The translations under genes were made by a program, and so were the position numbers. Below the pieces are notes generated by a model, which was not told the DNA's origin, made no database searches, and was given only the letters and a program-made list of their open reading frames with translations. Source: Perilla frutescens (Eukaryota > Streptophyta > Magnoliopsida > Lamiales > Lamiaceae). Taken from it: a stretch of DNA of 64,000 nt. Below are positions 22,746 through 33,714 of the stretch, one piece after another. Where the stretch lies: assembly GCA_026008535.1 (NCBI GenBank), contig BRKX01000009.1, positions 44,017,001 to 44,081,000 on the forward strand, written 5' to 3'. Every line of letters starts with the position of its first letter. Within the stretch, counting starts at the first letter, position 1.

Positions 22746-23291
22746 TAAAAGTGTAAAAATTAGGATATCAGTTTCCCCCTTTCTTCTTATGCTTCACAAG
22801 CCCTAACACATCCATCGCCTTCCCTGATACACCCCATAGTGAAACCCGAGCTCCACGCCTTCTCACCGCGCTGCAGACCCCCTTTCCCTCTTCTCATCGC
22901 TTTCATTCTTCCTCTTATGTTGGTTACAGACGAGTCGATATCAGTTTTGAGGGGGGGTGAATAAACTGATTAAAAACATTACTTTAAATGCGGAATGATA
23001 AGGGCCCTTGACTCGTTTAGTAACTTATCTATGCATAATTCGGTCGAGCACTTTGGACAGCTTGAGTGCATATTGTGTGAGCTTGTGTACAGTTCAAAGA
23101 TATGCAAGTAATCAAAACAGTACAGCACGCAGACTTCTACGTCCTCTCTTCCTTCTGCAGAAGGGCAACTCCACTATATAACTTGAGTTTCTTTACAAAT
23201 TACACAATGAAGGACAGTTGGCTGAACCTGGTAACTGCTCGCTACCTCAGCGGGTCGACGGCTCACACTTGCAGTCCCTAACTACTCACTA

Positions 23292-23834
23292 TCAAACTGC
23301 TCGAAAGGACGCAGTGCAGCTGGTCCAGTTTGACCCTTCAAAAAGACGAAACTGACTCAGGATAAGTTTTTCTTAATCCTCAAGCTTATCTTAACTTAAT
23401 TATTTCCGTTGTGATTATAAAATTCCTTATATTACACCCAACAGCTACAATTTGAAAATAGGGTTCTCTTTCACAAGTTGCCATTAATATCTCTGCATTG
23501 ATATTAAATCGACTCCACAAAGGAGAGAAGGAGGATATATTTCTCTGTGAAATATAAATAGCAAAATCTGTAGAAAATATTTTGCTATTTATGGCAACTA
23601 CCCCATTTTCAAATTTGCTCCCTCTCAGCCATATGATCATAAAGTTTCTTCACAATCAGACGGTTGGGATGCATGCATCATTTATTCAGCTAATCATCCA
23701 TCAAATCGGATAGCTGATAAGCTAAGAGAAGCAATTGAGTATCCTCGATCAATGCATGCAAAGATGAATATATATATGCAAGGAGATGAAGGCTCCGATC
23801 ATCTGTAAATTCTCTCTCATCCTTGCATTGATCA
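23292..23834 (+). repeat. Inverted copy of R2 B'-C' spacer inside the R2 3' LTR
   Basis: This 543-base block is the reverse complement of 29461-30003. An 84-residue frame spanning both copies differs at only two residues, so the duplication is young relative to R1/R2 divergence. It carries the hairpin and TATATATA of the original. It has no coding role here. Confidence 0.93.
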
Positions 23835-24664
23835 AAACAGTACAGCACACAGACGATTTATAGAGGTTCGAAGTCTCAAACTTCTACGTCCTCTTTTCCT
23901 TCCGCAGAAGGGCAACTCCACTATATAACTTGAGTTTCTTTACAAATTACACAATGAAGGACAGTTAGCTGAACCTGGTAACTGCTCGCTACCTCAGCGG
24001 GTCGACGGCTCACACTTGCAGTCCCTAACTGCTCACTAGGGAGGTAGGTGCTATTGACATCTTTAAAAGGTTTTAGATCTCTTTTGATCTTCAAGAGGTT
24101 AGTCTTGAACAGGGGATGTCAACTGATGTGCTCCTTCAATTGAGCTGGGTAGTTGATCGGTGTACTGCTGGAACTGAGAAGGTTGCTTTGGCTGGATTAC
24201 CAACAACTATCTGAATGCTTTGACTCTGTGAATTCTTCTTCTCAGTTGGACTCTCACAGTTTTAGCAAATGCTGAACTTGAGCTATGTGGGAGGGAGAAA
24301 GAAAGCTCTGTTTGAGATAACTTGAATGAAGGCTTCAAGAATGAAGGTTGCGAAAAGTCTCGAAAGTCTCTTGAAAACTTTGCTTCACTCGTCTTTTATA
24401 GAGAAGTGATTTTTGTGACCGTTGAGTTCCATTGATCGGTAGCTCTGTTGGTTCATCAATGGCAGATGGTCTTTGTTGGAGCTTTTGGTTAAAGTAGTCG
24501 TTGTTTTGCCAATCGATCTCTGTTGGATATTTGGTTCCAGTAGTCGTTGCTTTGCCAATCGATCTCTATTGGATATTTAATTCCAGGATCTTCCTTGGAA
24601 CATTTATTCCAAGATCTTCATTTTGAGCTATTAACTCCAGGACTCTCTGGCTGGAAGTTCTGAG

Positions 24665-26589
24665 TAGGGCTGGCAAAAAATACCGTCATACCGGAATACC
24701 GTCCATACCGTACCGAAAAAATACCGAAGATACCGATATTTACGGTATACCGGTTTTTCGTTAAGGTATGATACCTTACCGGAATGTAACGGTGTGAATT
24801 TTCAAAAATTAAGGTATACCAGCATATATCGAAAGTTCGGTATACCGTCATATATTAGTATATACCGTCATACCGTACCAAGGTATATGTCGAAGTGAAG
24901 GTATATACCGATGTACCGGTATATACCATCATACCGGACCACGACATATGTCGAATTGAAGGTATATACCGTTATACCGTTATATACCTTCACTTCGGCA
25001 TATACCATGGTACGATATGACGGTATATATCGGTACATACCGTGCTTCGAATTTAATATATATATATATATATATATATAATACAATATTTAATAAATTT
25101 ATCATAAAAGTTATGTTTTAATATTTAATTTAATACCTAAATTATAACTAAAATTGAACTATTTAAAATTAAATGTAATAAATAATGATCTTTTTTTTTT
25201 TATCAATAAAATTAAAAGTTAAAATGAATTATCAATAAAATTAAAATGTAATGGTGTATGCGTAAATTATAAGATATAAAATTATTTCAATAGAATAAAA
25301 AATAAATTAAATTATATAATGCATAATAATATTTTATTCTTCTTAAATTTTCAAACTAAAAGTTAACAAGAATGATTGAAATGATTAAAAGAAAATGACA
25401 TGTATTATATAAAAATATAATACATAGTTTGTTCATCGTAAAAGTTCATAAACACATAATATTTAATATAATTTAATAATTAAATTATAACTGAAAATCA
25501 AATAATGTGAAATCAAATGTAATAAATAATAATTATATTATTTTTCAATTTTTAAACTATAAGTTTTGATGAATGATCTAAACATTTTAAAGAAAATGAG
25601 TTATATTATTCAATAATATAATATTTAGGCCTTAATATGTTTATTATGAAAGTTTTGGAAATTATTAAATTTCATATAATTTAATACTTAAATTAGAACT
25701 ACAAATTCATCAATTTGAAAACAAATGTTATTGATAATCTTTTATACTTTTTTAAACTTTAAACTAAAAGTTATGATGAACAGTAAAGAAAAATATACTA
25801 AAATGAAATATTATATATAATATTATAATACTTAGTATGTTCATAATAAAAGTTTAGAAAAATATTATATTTTATATAAATTAATACAAAACTCCTAACT
25901 AAAAATTGAAGTATGTGAAATCAGATGTAATAAATAATAATGTTATATTCTTCTTTATTATTAAGACTAAAAGTTATGATGAATTATCAAAAAAATTGAA
26001 ATAAAATGATATATGATATAGAATGCTGTAATTTCATCATAAACATTTAGGAAAATATTATATTTCATATAATTAATACCAAACTCTTAACTAAAAATTG
26101 AACAATATGAAATCTGATGTAATAATAAATAATATTCTTATATTCTTCTTTAATTTTTAGACTAAAAATTTATCAAGAAAATTAAAATTAAGTGTAATAT
26201 TGAAGTGTATTATTTAATCTATTTATGTTTTTATAAATGAAGTGTATTATTGATTAATGTTTCTTTATGCATGTATTTTCTTACTAACTGTTTTTTAGTA
26301 TATAAATAATTTTGATATATCGTGAAATGTGGGTATGATATAGACCGAAATATTGATACAATAAGGTATACCAAAGTAAGGTATACCGAACTAAGGTACG
26401 GTAAGGTATACCGAAATAAAGGTATGGTAAATGTATGCATTATGTGTCATACCGAACTTAAGGTATACCGAACTAAGGTATACTGGAGGTAAAGGTACTG
26501 CAACGGTAGGATTTTTGTCATACCATAAGTTAAGGTAAGGTATAAGGTATGACAAAAAAAGTAAGGTATGCCGTACCTTAACACCCCTA
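24665..26589. mobile_element. Non-autonomous hAT element (hAT-N1) in R2 3' LTR
   Basis: The perfect 8-bp TSD GTTCTGAG is at 24657-24664 and 26590-26597. Ends TAGGGCTGGCAAAAAA and TAGGGGTGTTAAGG (inverted) share TAGGG-TG. Both subterminal regions are packed with ggtatacc / cggtat words. No transposase fragment was found; the interior is AT-rich tandem repeat. Length 1925 bp. Confidence 0.92.
25085..26230. repeat. ~200-bp imperfect tandem repeats in hAT-N1
   Basis: The word aaatgtaataaataat (with variants) recurs near 25167, 25515, 25718, 25923 and 26112. The word tcataataaaagttta recurs near 25097, 25430, 25638, 25840 and 26035. This indicates about five copies with a period near 200 bases, the first interval being longer. 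Confidence 0.7.
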
Positions 26590-26619
26590 GTTCTGAGCTC
26601 CAGTTTAGCAAGTTTGAGT

Positions 26620-26740
26620 TCCAGTTGGCAATTCTGAGCTTGTCTGCTCAGTTCGGCTATTACTCCATTTGGCAGTTCTAAGCTTGTCTGTTTAGTTCGG
26701 CTACTACTCCAGTTGGCAGTTCTGAGCTTCTTCCTCCAGT
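26620..26740 (-). repeat. 44-bp tandem repeats in R2 LTR (3' copy)
   Basis: Unit ttggcagttctgagcttg... is repeated about 2.5 times with period 44; the same array is at 36596-36710 in the 5' LTR. The hAT-N1 target site GTTCTGAG matches this unit. Confidence 0.8.
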
Positions 26741-27312
26741 TCGATTGATCTAAAGTTGTTGAATGCCTTGTCCGTTCGACTGTTCTTTCTTGAGCTTTCT
26801 TGTCACCTTGACTGATCACAAGCTGTTAGCTAGCTTGTCAGTTTGATTGATCTTTCTCAAGCTTCCTTGTCAGATGTTTGATTGTTTTCTCCTACAAGCT
26901 GGCCGACTTCAGTTCTGGCCTTTGATTGATTCATCTGTTTACTTCAGTTCCGCTGAAGTTAAGTTTGGCCATCAGCTGGATACTTCCAGTCTTCAGCTTA
27001 AACTGATCTCTTATCAGTTTCTTCAGTCTTTGTCAGTTTTTCTCTCAGCTGAGCTGACTTAGCTGTCAGTTTGTTTCGACTGGTTCATCTCTTTGAACCC
27101 TCTGTTGAATTAAGTTCTGACTGGTTTGCGTATCCTTTTAGCTGGTTGACCATGCTCCAGTTGGGTTGACTCTAGCTTCAGTTGAGTTCCTTCTTGAGAC
27201 TCTGGATTGGTCAGCTCAGATCTACAGCTTGGATTTTGGTCAGTTTTTCAGGAATAGTTTTGACATCTCATCAAAACCTTATCTAGGGGTTCTTTGATAG
27301 TTTTTCCTAATA

Positions 27313-27326
27313 ATTTCCCCATTTTT
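27313..27326 (-). other. R2 polypurine tract
   Basis: Reads AAAAATGGGGAAAT on the minus strand, adjoining the 3' LTR; homologous to the R1 tract. Confidence 0.85.
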
Positions 27327-27803
27327 GATGATGTCAAAACCTTGTCAATGATGATGGAAAAACTGCAAATGTTCGTCTGATAGGGATGCTGTAGTTTGCT
27401 TATAGGCAAAGCTTGATATCAGGGCAAGTTAGAGCTGAAATTCAAGTATCAAAGCATGCTCTCATTTTAGACATGCTTTCATTTAGAGCATGTTTATCCA
27501 GGTATCAGAGCAGAGCACAAAGCTTGAGAGCATAAATTCAAGTATTAGAGCATATTTTTATTTTAAACATTGGAGCATATTTTTATTTTAAACATCCTAT
27601 TTGTAGTATTAAAGCATGTATCATATATTAAATCAAAGCACATCAAATCAGCCATTGATAGTAGTTAGGACTACTACTTCACTTCCTTAGCTGCTTCTTC
27701 TCTTCCTGCTTGATTCTCCTTTTTCTTGAACTCCATGTGTTTTCCAAGCTTCCCCCTGAAGCTGAGCTTCCCCCTCAGGGTGTACTTCTCTTTGGATCTG
27801 CTC
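27327..27803 (-). other. R2 non-coding tail after ORF C'
   Basis: No ORF. Plus-strand words tcagagca / aagcatg recur. It corresponds to the R1 tail 19310-19876. Confidence 0.6.
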
Positions 27804-29403
27804 TTAAAGAGTTAAATTTTCATCATTTTCATCATCATACCTTCTATCTTCCTCCTTTTTGGCATCATCCAAAAGGGTAAACTGGTGTGGATCATATGAT
27901 GGCATTGATAGATTTGACAAAAAGGTGAAGGCAGTTGCCAAGTTGTCATCATAGACTGAGGGAACTGAAGAAATGGGGATATGTAAGGAGAACCATGCAT
28001 AAGCTTCTTCAGTCGTCATGAACTGACCACGATCAGTGGTGAGAGGGAGATCTTGCTCTCTGAAGTCCATGGAAGCCAGGTTGGTGAAGATCTCATCGGT
28101 TGATGCGATTGGTAGATCTTCAAGAAATGGGGTGCAGGAGGAGTTGGCTGGCTCATTGTTAGGAAGAGGAGCGTCGGCTGGTACGCTGAACTGGATTCAT
28201 TTGATCATTGAATCCATTATTTCTGAGAGCGTTGGCGGCGAACAGAGTGGATGGTTTATCCAATTTCTACTCCAGTGTCCTTCGTTGATCCAGAAAAGGG
28301 ATCCACGAGTGCGGATGAGGTAGAACATGGTGGCCTTATCGAGTTGAAATCTCCAGATATGGTACTGGAGGTACCATCTCAAGTGCTCGAATAAGGAGGG
28401 ATCGTTGCCCTTAATTGACCGAAACAGCTCCGTAGCTGATGGTCGAGAACTTGCTCAAACTCAACCTCAAATAATTCGCGATGAACTGAGGTGAGAGGTT
28501 GTGAGTTGGTGGGTATTGTAGACTGATCACTTAGTCTTGAGAGAGGCTCACTCTCAATTAGCAATTTCCTTTCTTCTGGGGAGCTGGCAGTTGCTACTAA
28601 CGGTCTCTTTCCACGACTTGAGTCGGAAGTTCCTGGTTGGTGCGATCTCTTCGGGATCAGATGACAGTAGATGGTTTGGAGCATATCCCTTCATCCGTTG
28701 GCTCTTCGGTTGGAATCACCTCGTCAAATTGACGTAGAATGATGTGGCTTATGCGACCCATAAACCCAATATTCTCTCAGAATGAGCCAGTTGTCGGATC
28801 ATATTCTGCTCGGTCGATATTTGCTCACAGTTGAGCAAGAATGAAGGAAGCCTAGTCGGCTTTACAACCGAGGAATAGAGCGGCCGTTAGATGAGCTTTG
28901 AGTTCGGAGAACTGGACCGTCTCAAAGTTTCCATGCAGGATGTGACCGACGATATCCAGGAGTTAGATGATCTCACTTGGTAGGCTTTCATTCAACTTGT
29001 GTGAGCAGTCGTGGTGATGTATGTGTGGATGTTTCCAAAGGCTCCACAGTGTGTATTTGCTCAGAGTTTCCAAATCCAGTACGTCTTGGCCTTCGCCGGG
29101 GAGGAAGAGTGTAGACATCATAGTGTCTTTCGTCACCATTATTACTTTGTTCTGAACAGTGGAGGTGATGTTGTTGCCGGAGATGATTGCATTGTGGTAG
29201 AACTCCGCAACATGGGTGGGTAGATTCTTGACTGGCATGATCGTCAAGAATGGCAACAACCCAGTTTCCTCCAATGGCCGAAAGATTCTTTGGAATTTCT
29301 CTGGTCCTAGACGTGCGTGAATAAGCTCTAGATTGAGAGTTTTATCTTTCTTCAGCTTGCTTACGAGCAATTTGACATTCACCATTTGAAATGAGGGTTT
29401 CAT
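27804..29403 (-). pseudogene. R2 accessory ORF C'
   Basis: ATG at 29403 (MKPSFQMVNVKLL). Block I (HVAEFYHNAIISG...STLFLPGEG) covers residues 65-110. Block II (AD-stop-ASFILAQL, about 28860-28815) has TAG where Trp is expected. Block III in its C form (LQYHIWRFQL..., WSRNWINHPL) is at about 28380-28220. The segment LATAFTFLSNLS...FTLLDDAKKEE (about 27945-27840) matches R1. It is open for the first 146 codons, stops at 28963, then needs two frame changes. Its neighbours and its order after B' are the same as in R1. Function unknown. Confidence 0.62.
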
Positions 29404-29517
29404 TTCTGCAAAGAAATGGTTGTATTAGATTTGCAAATGCGCTGAGAGAGAGTTTGCAGATGATCAATGCAAGGATGAGAGAGAATTTACAGATGATCGG
29501 AGCCTTCATCTCCTTGC

Positions 29518-29528
29518 ATATATATATT
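29518..29528 (-). promoter_or_regulatory. Candidate TATA box of ORF C'
   Basis: ATATATATAT tract about 115 bases before the ATG at 29403, with a ctctctc-rich leader between them. The spacing would give a leader of roughly 80 nt. Inferred. Confidence 0.4.
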
Positions 29529-29702
29529 CAACTTTGCATGCATTGATCGAGGACACTCGATTGCTTCTCTTAGCTGATCAGCTATCCGATTTGATGGATG
29601 ATTAGCTGAATAAATGATGCATGCATCCCAGCCGTCTGATTGTGAAGCAACTTTATGATCATGTGGCTGAGAGGGAGCAAATTTGAAAATGGGGTAGTTG
29701 CC

Positions 29703-29741
29703 ATAAATAGCAAAATATTTTCTGCAGATTTTGCTATTTAT
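29703..29741. repeat. Conserved hairpin in B'-C' spacer
   Basis: Perfect 14-bp arms (ataaatagcaaaat 29703-29716; attttgctatttat 29728-29741) around an 11-base loop. A 10-bp version is in R1 (15598-15637), and a further copy lies in the inverted segment near 23560. Function unknown. Confidence 0.8.
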
Positions 29742-30003
29742 ATTTCACAGAGAAATATATCATCCTTCTCTCCTTTGTGGAGTCGATTTAATATCAATGC
29801 AGAGATATTAATGGCAACTTGTGAAAGAGAACCCTATTTTCAAATTGTAGCCGTTGGGTGTAATATAAGGAATTTTATAATCACAACGGAAATAATTAAG
29901 TTAAGATAAGCTTGAGGATTAAGAAAAACTTATCCTGAGTCAGTTTCGTCTTTTTGAAGGGTCGAACTGGACCAGCTGCACTACATCCTTTCGAGCAGTT
30001 TGA

Positions 30004-31809
30004 TCACTTTGTCGTCGATGCAGATCCAGTTTTGTTCTTTGGCAGTTCGGGCCTTGCTGTCCTCCTGGCTTGGTGAAGTTGCTGAATGGCAACTGATGAG
30101 TTTTTCATCCTTTGATTGAGGGATTGTGAAATTCCCTCTGGCGACGGTCTGAACTGATCATTGTTCATAATCAGTTGCATGCCTTTTGAGTTGGATATGA
30201 GTAGGGGAGTGACATAGCTCTTGGGTAGGAGACTTAGTGATGTGGCAGTATCCTCATTATCACTATCTCTTTCATCATCATGCCTTGGATTCTTCTGAGG
30301 ATCCACGACTTCAGTATGTGATAGATGTGGTTCTATCCTCTCTGTGGCAGTTAGAGTTCGTCGTAATGGCTCAGCTGACTGACTTGATAAACTATCAAAG
30401 TTCAGTTTTCGGCAGAGCGAGCCAGTTGGGCAGTCGACTGATTAATTTTCAACCATAACTTCTTGAGGCATGATGCTGATTTTGAATTCAGCTAACAAGG
30501 TGGTTGCTGGAATTTTGTTGACGAGCCGATGATTCATGATGTGCTGAACTTGCACAATGGTTAGAGGGAATGGATTTGACGATCCTATCCATTTAATGCT
30601 CCAAGTTTCTTCACGTTGCCAGTGGCTCAAGCCATGAAAGGCTGTTAGCAGAAAATGAGACTGGATGGACATAGAATGTCTCCAGTTATACCAATAGAAA
30701 TACCGGTGGAGTTGTTTGAACAACTCTTGGTCACGTTGTGCAACAAAAGCAAAGTGTGTGAGAAGGAGATTAGTTACTTTCTTTTGTGCACTTTTGACTG
30801 CATATTCACCACTATAGAAAGTGCGAATATTTTCTTCAGTCAGCTGGAGAGGAGGACATGTGCTTCTGAAGTAGTCCGCTCCATAGTTTGAATGAGGGAT
30901 TCCGATGAATGGAATAAGCTCATCTGGATCAGAGCAAACCTGGAAATCAACTGGCGATCCGTTCTTTGATTTTGGAGAATGAACGGCGTTGGCAGTTGAA
31001 TTGCTCGAAGTGATATTGCTCGTCTTTGCCTTGGCTCTTCATTTCTTTCTTAGTGACTGAAGATGGGCAGTTCCCTTCTTGGGAATCTAGTCAGAGATGA
31101 GGACTGGTAGTGCTTCATCACTTGGAAGATTCAGCAGGTCTTCAATCATCTTGCTCATCCTTAGAACAAGTCCTACCTTGGACTCAAATTTGCCAGATTT
31201 CTTTGAGTCAGAGGCCTTGACGACTTGATGCTTGAATTGTTGGAAGACAAATTCTGCCCAGTTTGTTTGTCGCCCTTCAGCAAGATGAATCATAACCTTG
31301 TATCTCTCTTGAGTGAGTTGACTCAGGCTTCCAATTGCCCCGAACATCATCTTGTTCGTTATATCAAGTAGAATGCCATACTCGGGCTTCAGATTAGTTT
31401 TAGCTGTCGTAAAACTGAATTGCTTGTTGCAGGTGGAAGCTTTCCATTCTCTCCAGTATGATTCTGCATATTCCTTTAGTTCTTGAACGGATGAACCTTT
31501 TTGTTGAAGTTGGAAGACTTCTGCAATTGTTCTTTCAGTGATTTGGAGTAGCCGTCCTTGAATCACTGATGACACTGTCTTTCCATGTGCAGACAATTTT
31601 GCTTGAAGCAAAAACTCACTTACCAAATTTTGTCTGAAGAACTTTAGTTGTGTTTCCAGGTAGTGAAGAATTCCTGTCTTGTGAAGATTTGACAGAAGGG
31701 TTGGGTTGTTTGATTCATTTAGAATCAATTGAAATTTCTTCCTATTTAGGAATTTATCTCTCAGAAGTTGCTCTTTGAAGGAAATTAAAGATCTGGATAA
31801 TTCGGCCAT
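30004..31809 (-). pseudogene. R2 accessory ORF B' (about 600 codons, point stops only)
   Basis: A single frame runs from ATG 31809 to a stop at 30004 without any frameshift. It is interrupted by point stops, including TAG for the Trp of SDWIPKK (31087) and one at about 30442. Residues 61-106 are block I (NLVSEFLLQAK...VFQLQQKG), 182-197 block II (TNWAEFVFQQFKHQVV) and 363-408 block III (MFKQLHRYFYWYNWRH...WQREETWSIKW). A Gln/Asn-rich tail with basic residues ends it. Preceded by CACTCATAAAAAG about 130 bases upstream, as in R1. A function is not recognised; strong frame retention suggests past selection. Confidence 0.68.
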
Positions 31810-32194
31810 TTTTGGAGTTGGCTGAAATTTTGAGAAATTTCAAGAGCTTTGAGAGAGAGAAAGAGAGAGTTTTTTTTTTCTTTTTTTGAGAGCGTATGAG
31901 GAGTATTTCTAAGAGGCTTATAAGAGAGGGCTTTTTATGAGTGTTTGGACAGGCTCATAAATCTAATGGTTGGAATGGTACTAGCCCCTGGCCTCTTTTA
32001 TTTTGGTCGTTGGCATTTAATGACTTGAGACGTGTCATCATTTTACAACGGTCAAAATATTCAAAATAAATGCTAAGTTCGACATTTATTAGAAAACAAA
32101 AAAATAATCTGTTTATAAATCAAAATGAATAATAACAAACTCAATTACAAGAAGTAAACTTAGGGCTTTCTAATCAGTTGAACTTGATCAGCCA
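31810..32194 (-). other. R2 spacer between A' and B'
   Basis: Non-coding. Just before the ATG of B' it is a ctctctctttctctct-type pyrimidine-rich leader on the minus strand. It contains the CACTCATAAAA and CTTATAAGC TATA-like words. Confidence 0.55.
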
Positions 32195-33451
32195 CTAGTC
32201 CTTCTTGTGATCAGTTTTCCTCCTCTTGGCAAACGGTTCTGTGGAGTCACCTTCATCATCTTCATCACTGCTTGATGACTTAGTTGCTACTGACTGGAGT
32301 CTTAGGTGAGCTTGCAGCTTTTGAATTTGCTCCGTGTGCAGTTTCACCTGTTGCTACAGGCTGTGGATCAAGTCCACATAGTAAGCAGGGAGCTGAACTG
32401 ATGAGCTGCTTGGTTGAGTATCAAGCTGAACTGCTCTTGAGTCAACCTCTTCTCCCGCTTGAGTTCCTATCAGTTCCTCACATGGAACTGTGTGGGTGAG
32501 CTCATCCTTCTCCATGCTGACAGTCTCATCATAGCTTGGCTCTGGTGAAATCTCCGGTGCAGCAGCTTGGAGAGCCCTTTGAGCTGGATCAAAGTACTCA
32601 GTTATGGCTAGTGTACCTTGGTAGGTAGGTTGATCATTCTCTTGAGCTGTCTGTTCAGCTGGCTGGTCAGGCTCAGCTGGCTCTGTAACTGGAGCAGTTG
32701 GAGGAATTGATGAGGAAGCTCCTTCATCAGCAGTTGGCTCTTGGGGAGGAGCGGTTTGGGGTTCAGCTGGCTCCTCAAACTGTTGAGCCTTCTCAACTGA
32801 CTCCTCAGGAACGAGATTGATCTCAACTTCAGCTAATTGAGGAGATCTTTCAGAGTGGAGTTCTCTTACTACTTCATCAATAAGATCATCCACTTGGATG
32901 GATGCTTGATTTGGTTTTGTGATTGATGGTTGTCCAGACTGATGACTTTGTGATTTCTTCGTCAATTCATTGAATAGCCATTTGTGTTGAACATGAGAGT
33001 GCGTCCATCTCTCGCGTTCTCTCTCTGTGGTGATGGTGGGCAGTTTTAATCCTTGAAGCTTGCACAGTTTATCAAAAACATCTTTCATTGAGCCTTCTGA
33101 TGGATTTGAGCATTCTTTTCTCAGTTGTAGCTGCCTCATTAGATGTTTGCCCTGAGTTATTCCAGCATTCTCACTGTCCGTCCACCATAAACTCCATTCT
33201 TCTTCTCGCTTCCAGAAACTCATCCTATGGAAAGCAAGCAATGAGAGGAAGGGTTCTGAGGGATACACGTGTCTCCACAAAAACCAGTAGATGTACCTGG
33301 TCAAAGTGTTGAAGAGTTCTTCATGGCCAGTTAGTTTCTGGGTGTAGTGTTGAGCCATATGTTTTTGTGTTGTCTCATCAGCCCATTTCTTCACGGATTC
33401 TCCTTTTGAGTAGGCTCTTATGTTCCCTTCAACTTGAGCCATTGGGGGCAT
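32195..33451 (-). CDS. R2 accessory ORF A' (365 codons open, plus read-on tail)
   Basis: Open from ATG 33451 to a TAG at 32354, then the same frame continues 52 more codons to a stop at 32195. It is the longest intact frame in the window. The N-terminus aligns with block III of ORF B from its CPP segment (here MPPM): LFNTLTRYIYWFLWRH, then FHRMSFWKREEEWSLWW, residues 45-90. A Glu/Pro/Gln/Ala-rich low-complexity region (about residues 170-330) follows. The read-on tail has a helical Gln/Leu segment and AKRRKTDHKKD, an NLS-like cluster. Blocks I and II are missing, so the deletion that removed pol also removed the N-terminal half. Homology to R1 ORF A is seen in the tail. Function unknown. Confidence 0.62.
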
Positions 33452-33714
33452 ACCTGGTCAAAGTGTGGAAAAGATCTAAACTAGTTTTTCTTTCTAAAGT
33501 GGACTGATCTATCAGTTTGCCTTGGAGGCATACTGTGTTGAGCTGGTTGTCTTTTATGAGTTGATGGTCTCTGTTGAACTGAAGACCTTGAATAAGGGGA
33601 TTGGTTTGAATGAACTGATGGCTTTAGCTGGAATTTTGGCTTCAGTTGACCTGGTGTTTTTGGTTGGGAGAACTGACCGAATTGTCTGGGCTAAGTTTGA
33701 GGATTTCTCAATAT
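33452..33714 (-). other. R2 gag/accessory deletion junction
   Basis: Remains of the Gln/Ser/Pro-rich gag tail joined to accessory sequence. R1 has protease through RNase H and the first part of ORF A here. The words acactttgaccaggta occur at the junction (33452-33467) and again about 155 bases further into A'. Confidence 0.7.

Larger units (their letters stand above)
22919..27312 (-). repeat. R2 3' LTR, chimeric and interrupted
   Basis: Plus-strand order: LTR segment 22919-23291; inverted internal R2 segment 23292-23834; LTR segment 23831-24664, which repeats 23111-23291; hAT-type insertion 24665-26589; LTR segment 26590-27312. The intact partner LTR is 35544-37283. The terminus is TATTAGG on the minus strand in both R2 LTRs instead of TGTTAGG. 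Confidence 0.9.
29461..30003 (-). repeat. R2 B'-C' spacer, source of the inverted LTR copy
   Basis: Non-coding spacer between B' and C'. Its reverse complement is at 23292-23834. A plus-strand 84-codon ORF here is a by-product of this non-coding sequence and is not considered a gene. Confidence 0.85.

Noticed and set aside
23386..23640. 84-codon ORF duplicated at 29655-29909 as a possible small gene
   Set aside because: Its conservation is explained by recent duplication of the non-coding B'-C' spacer; it is antisense to the accessory genes and overlaps the hairpin.
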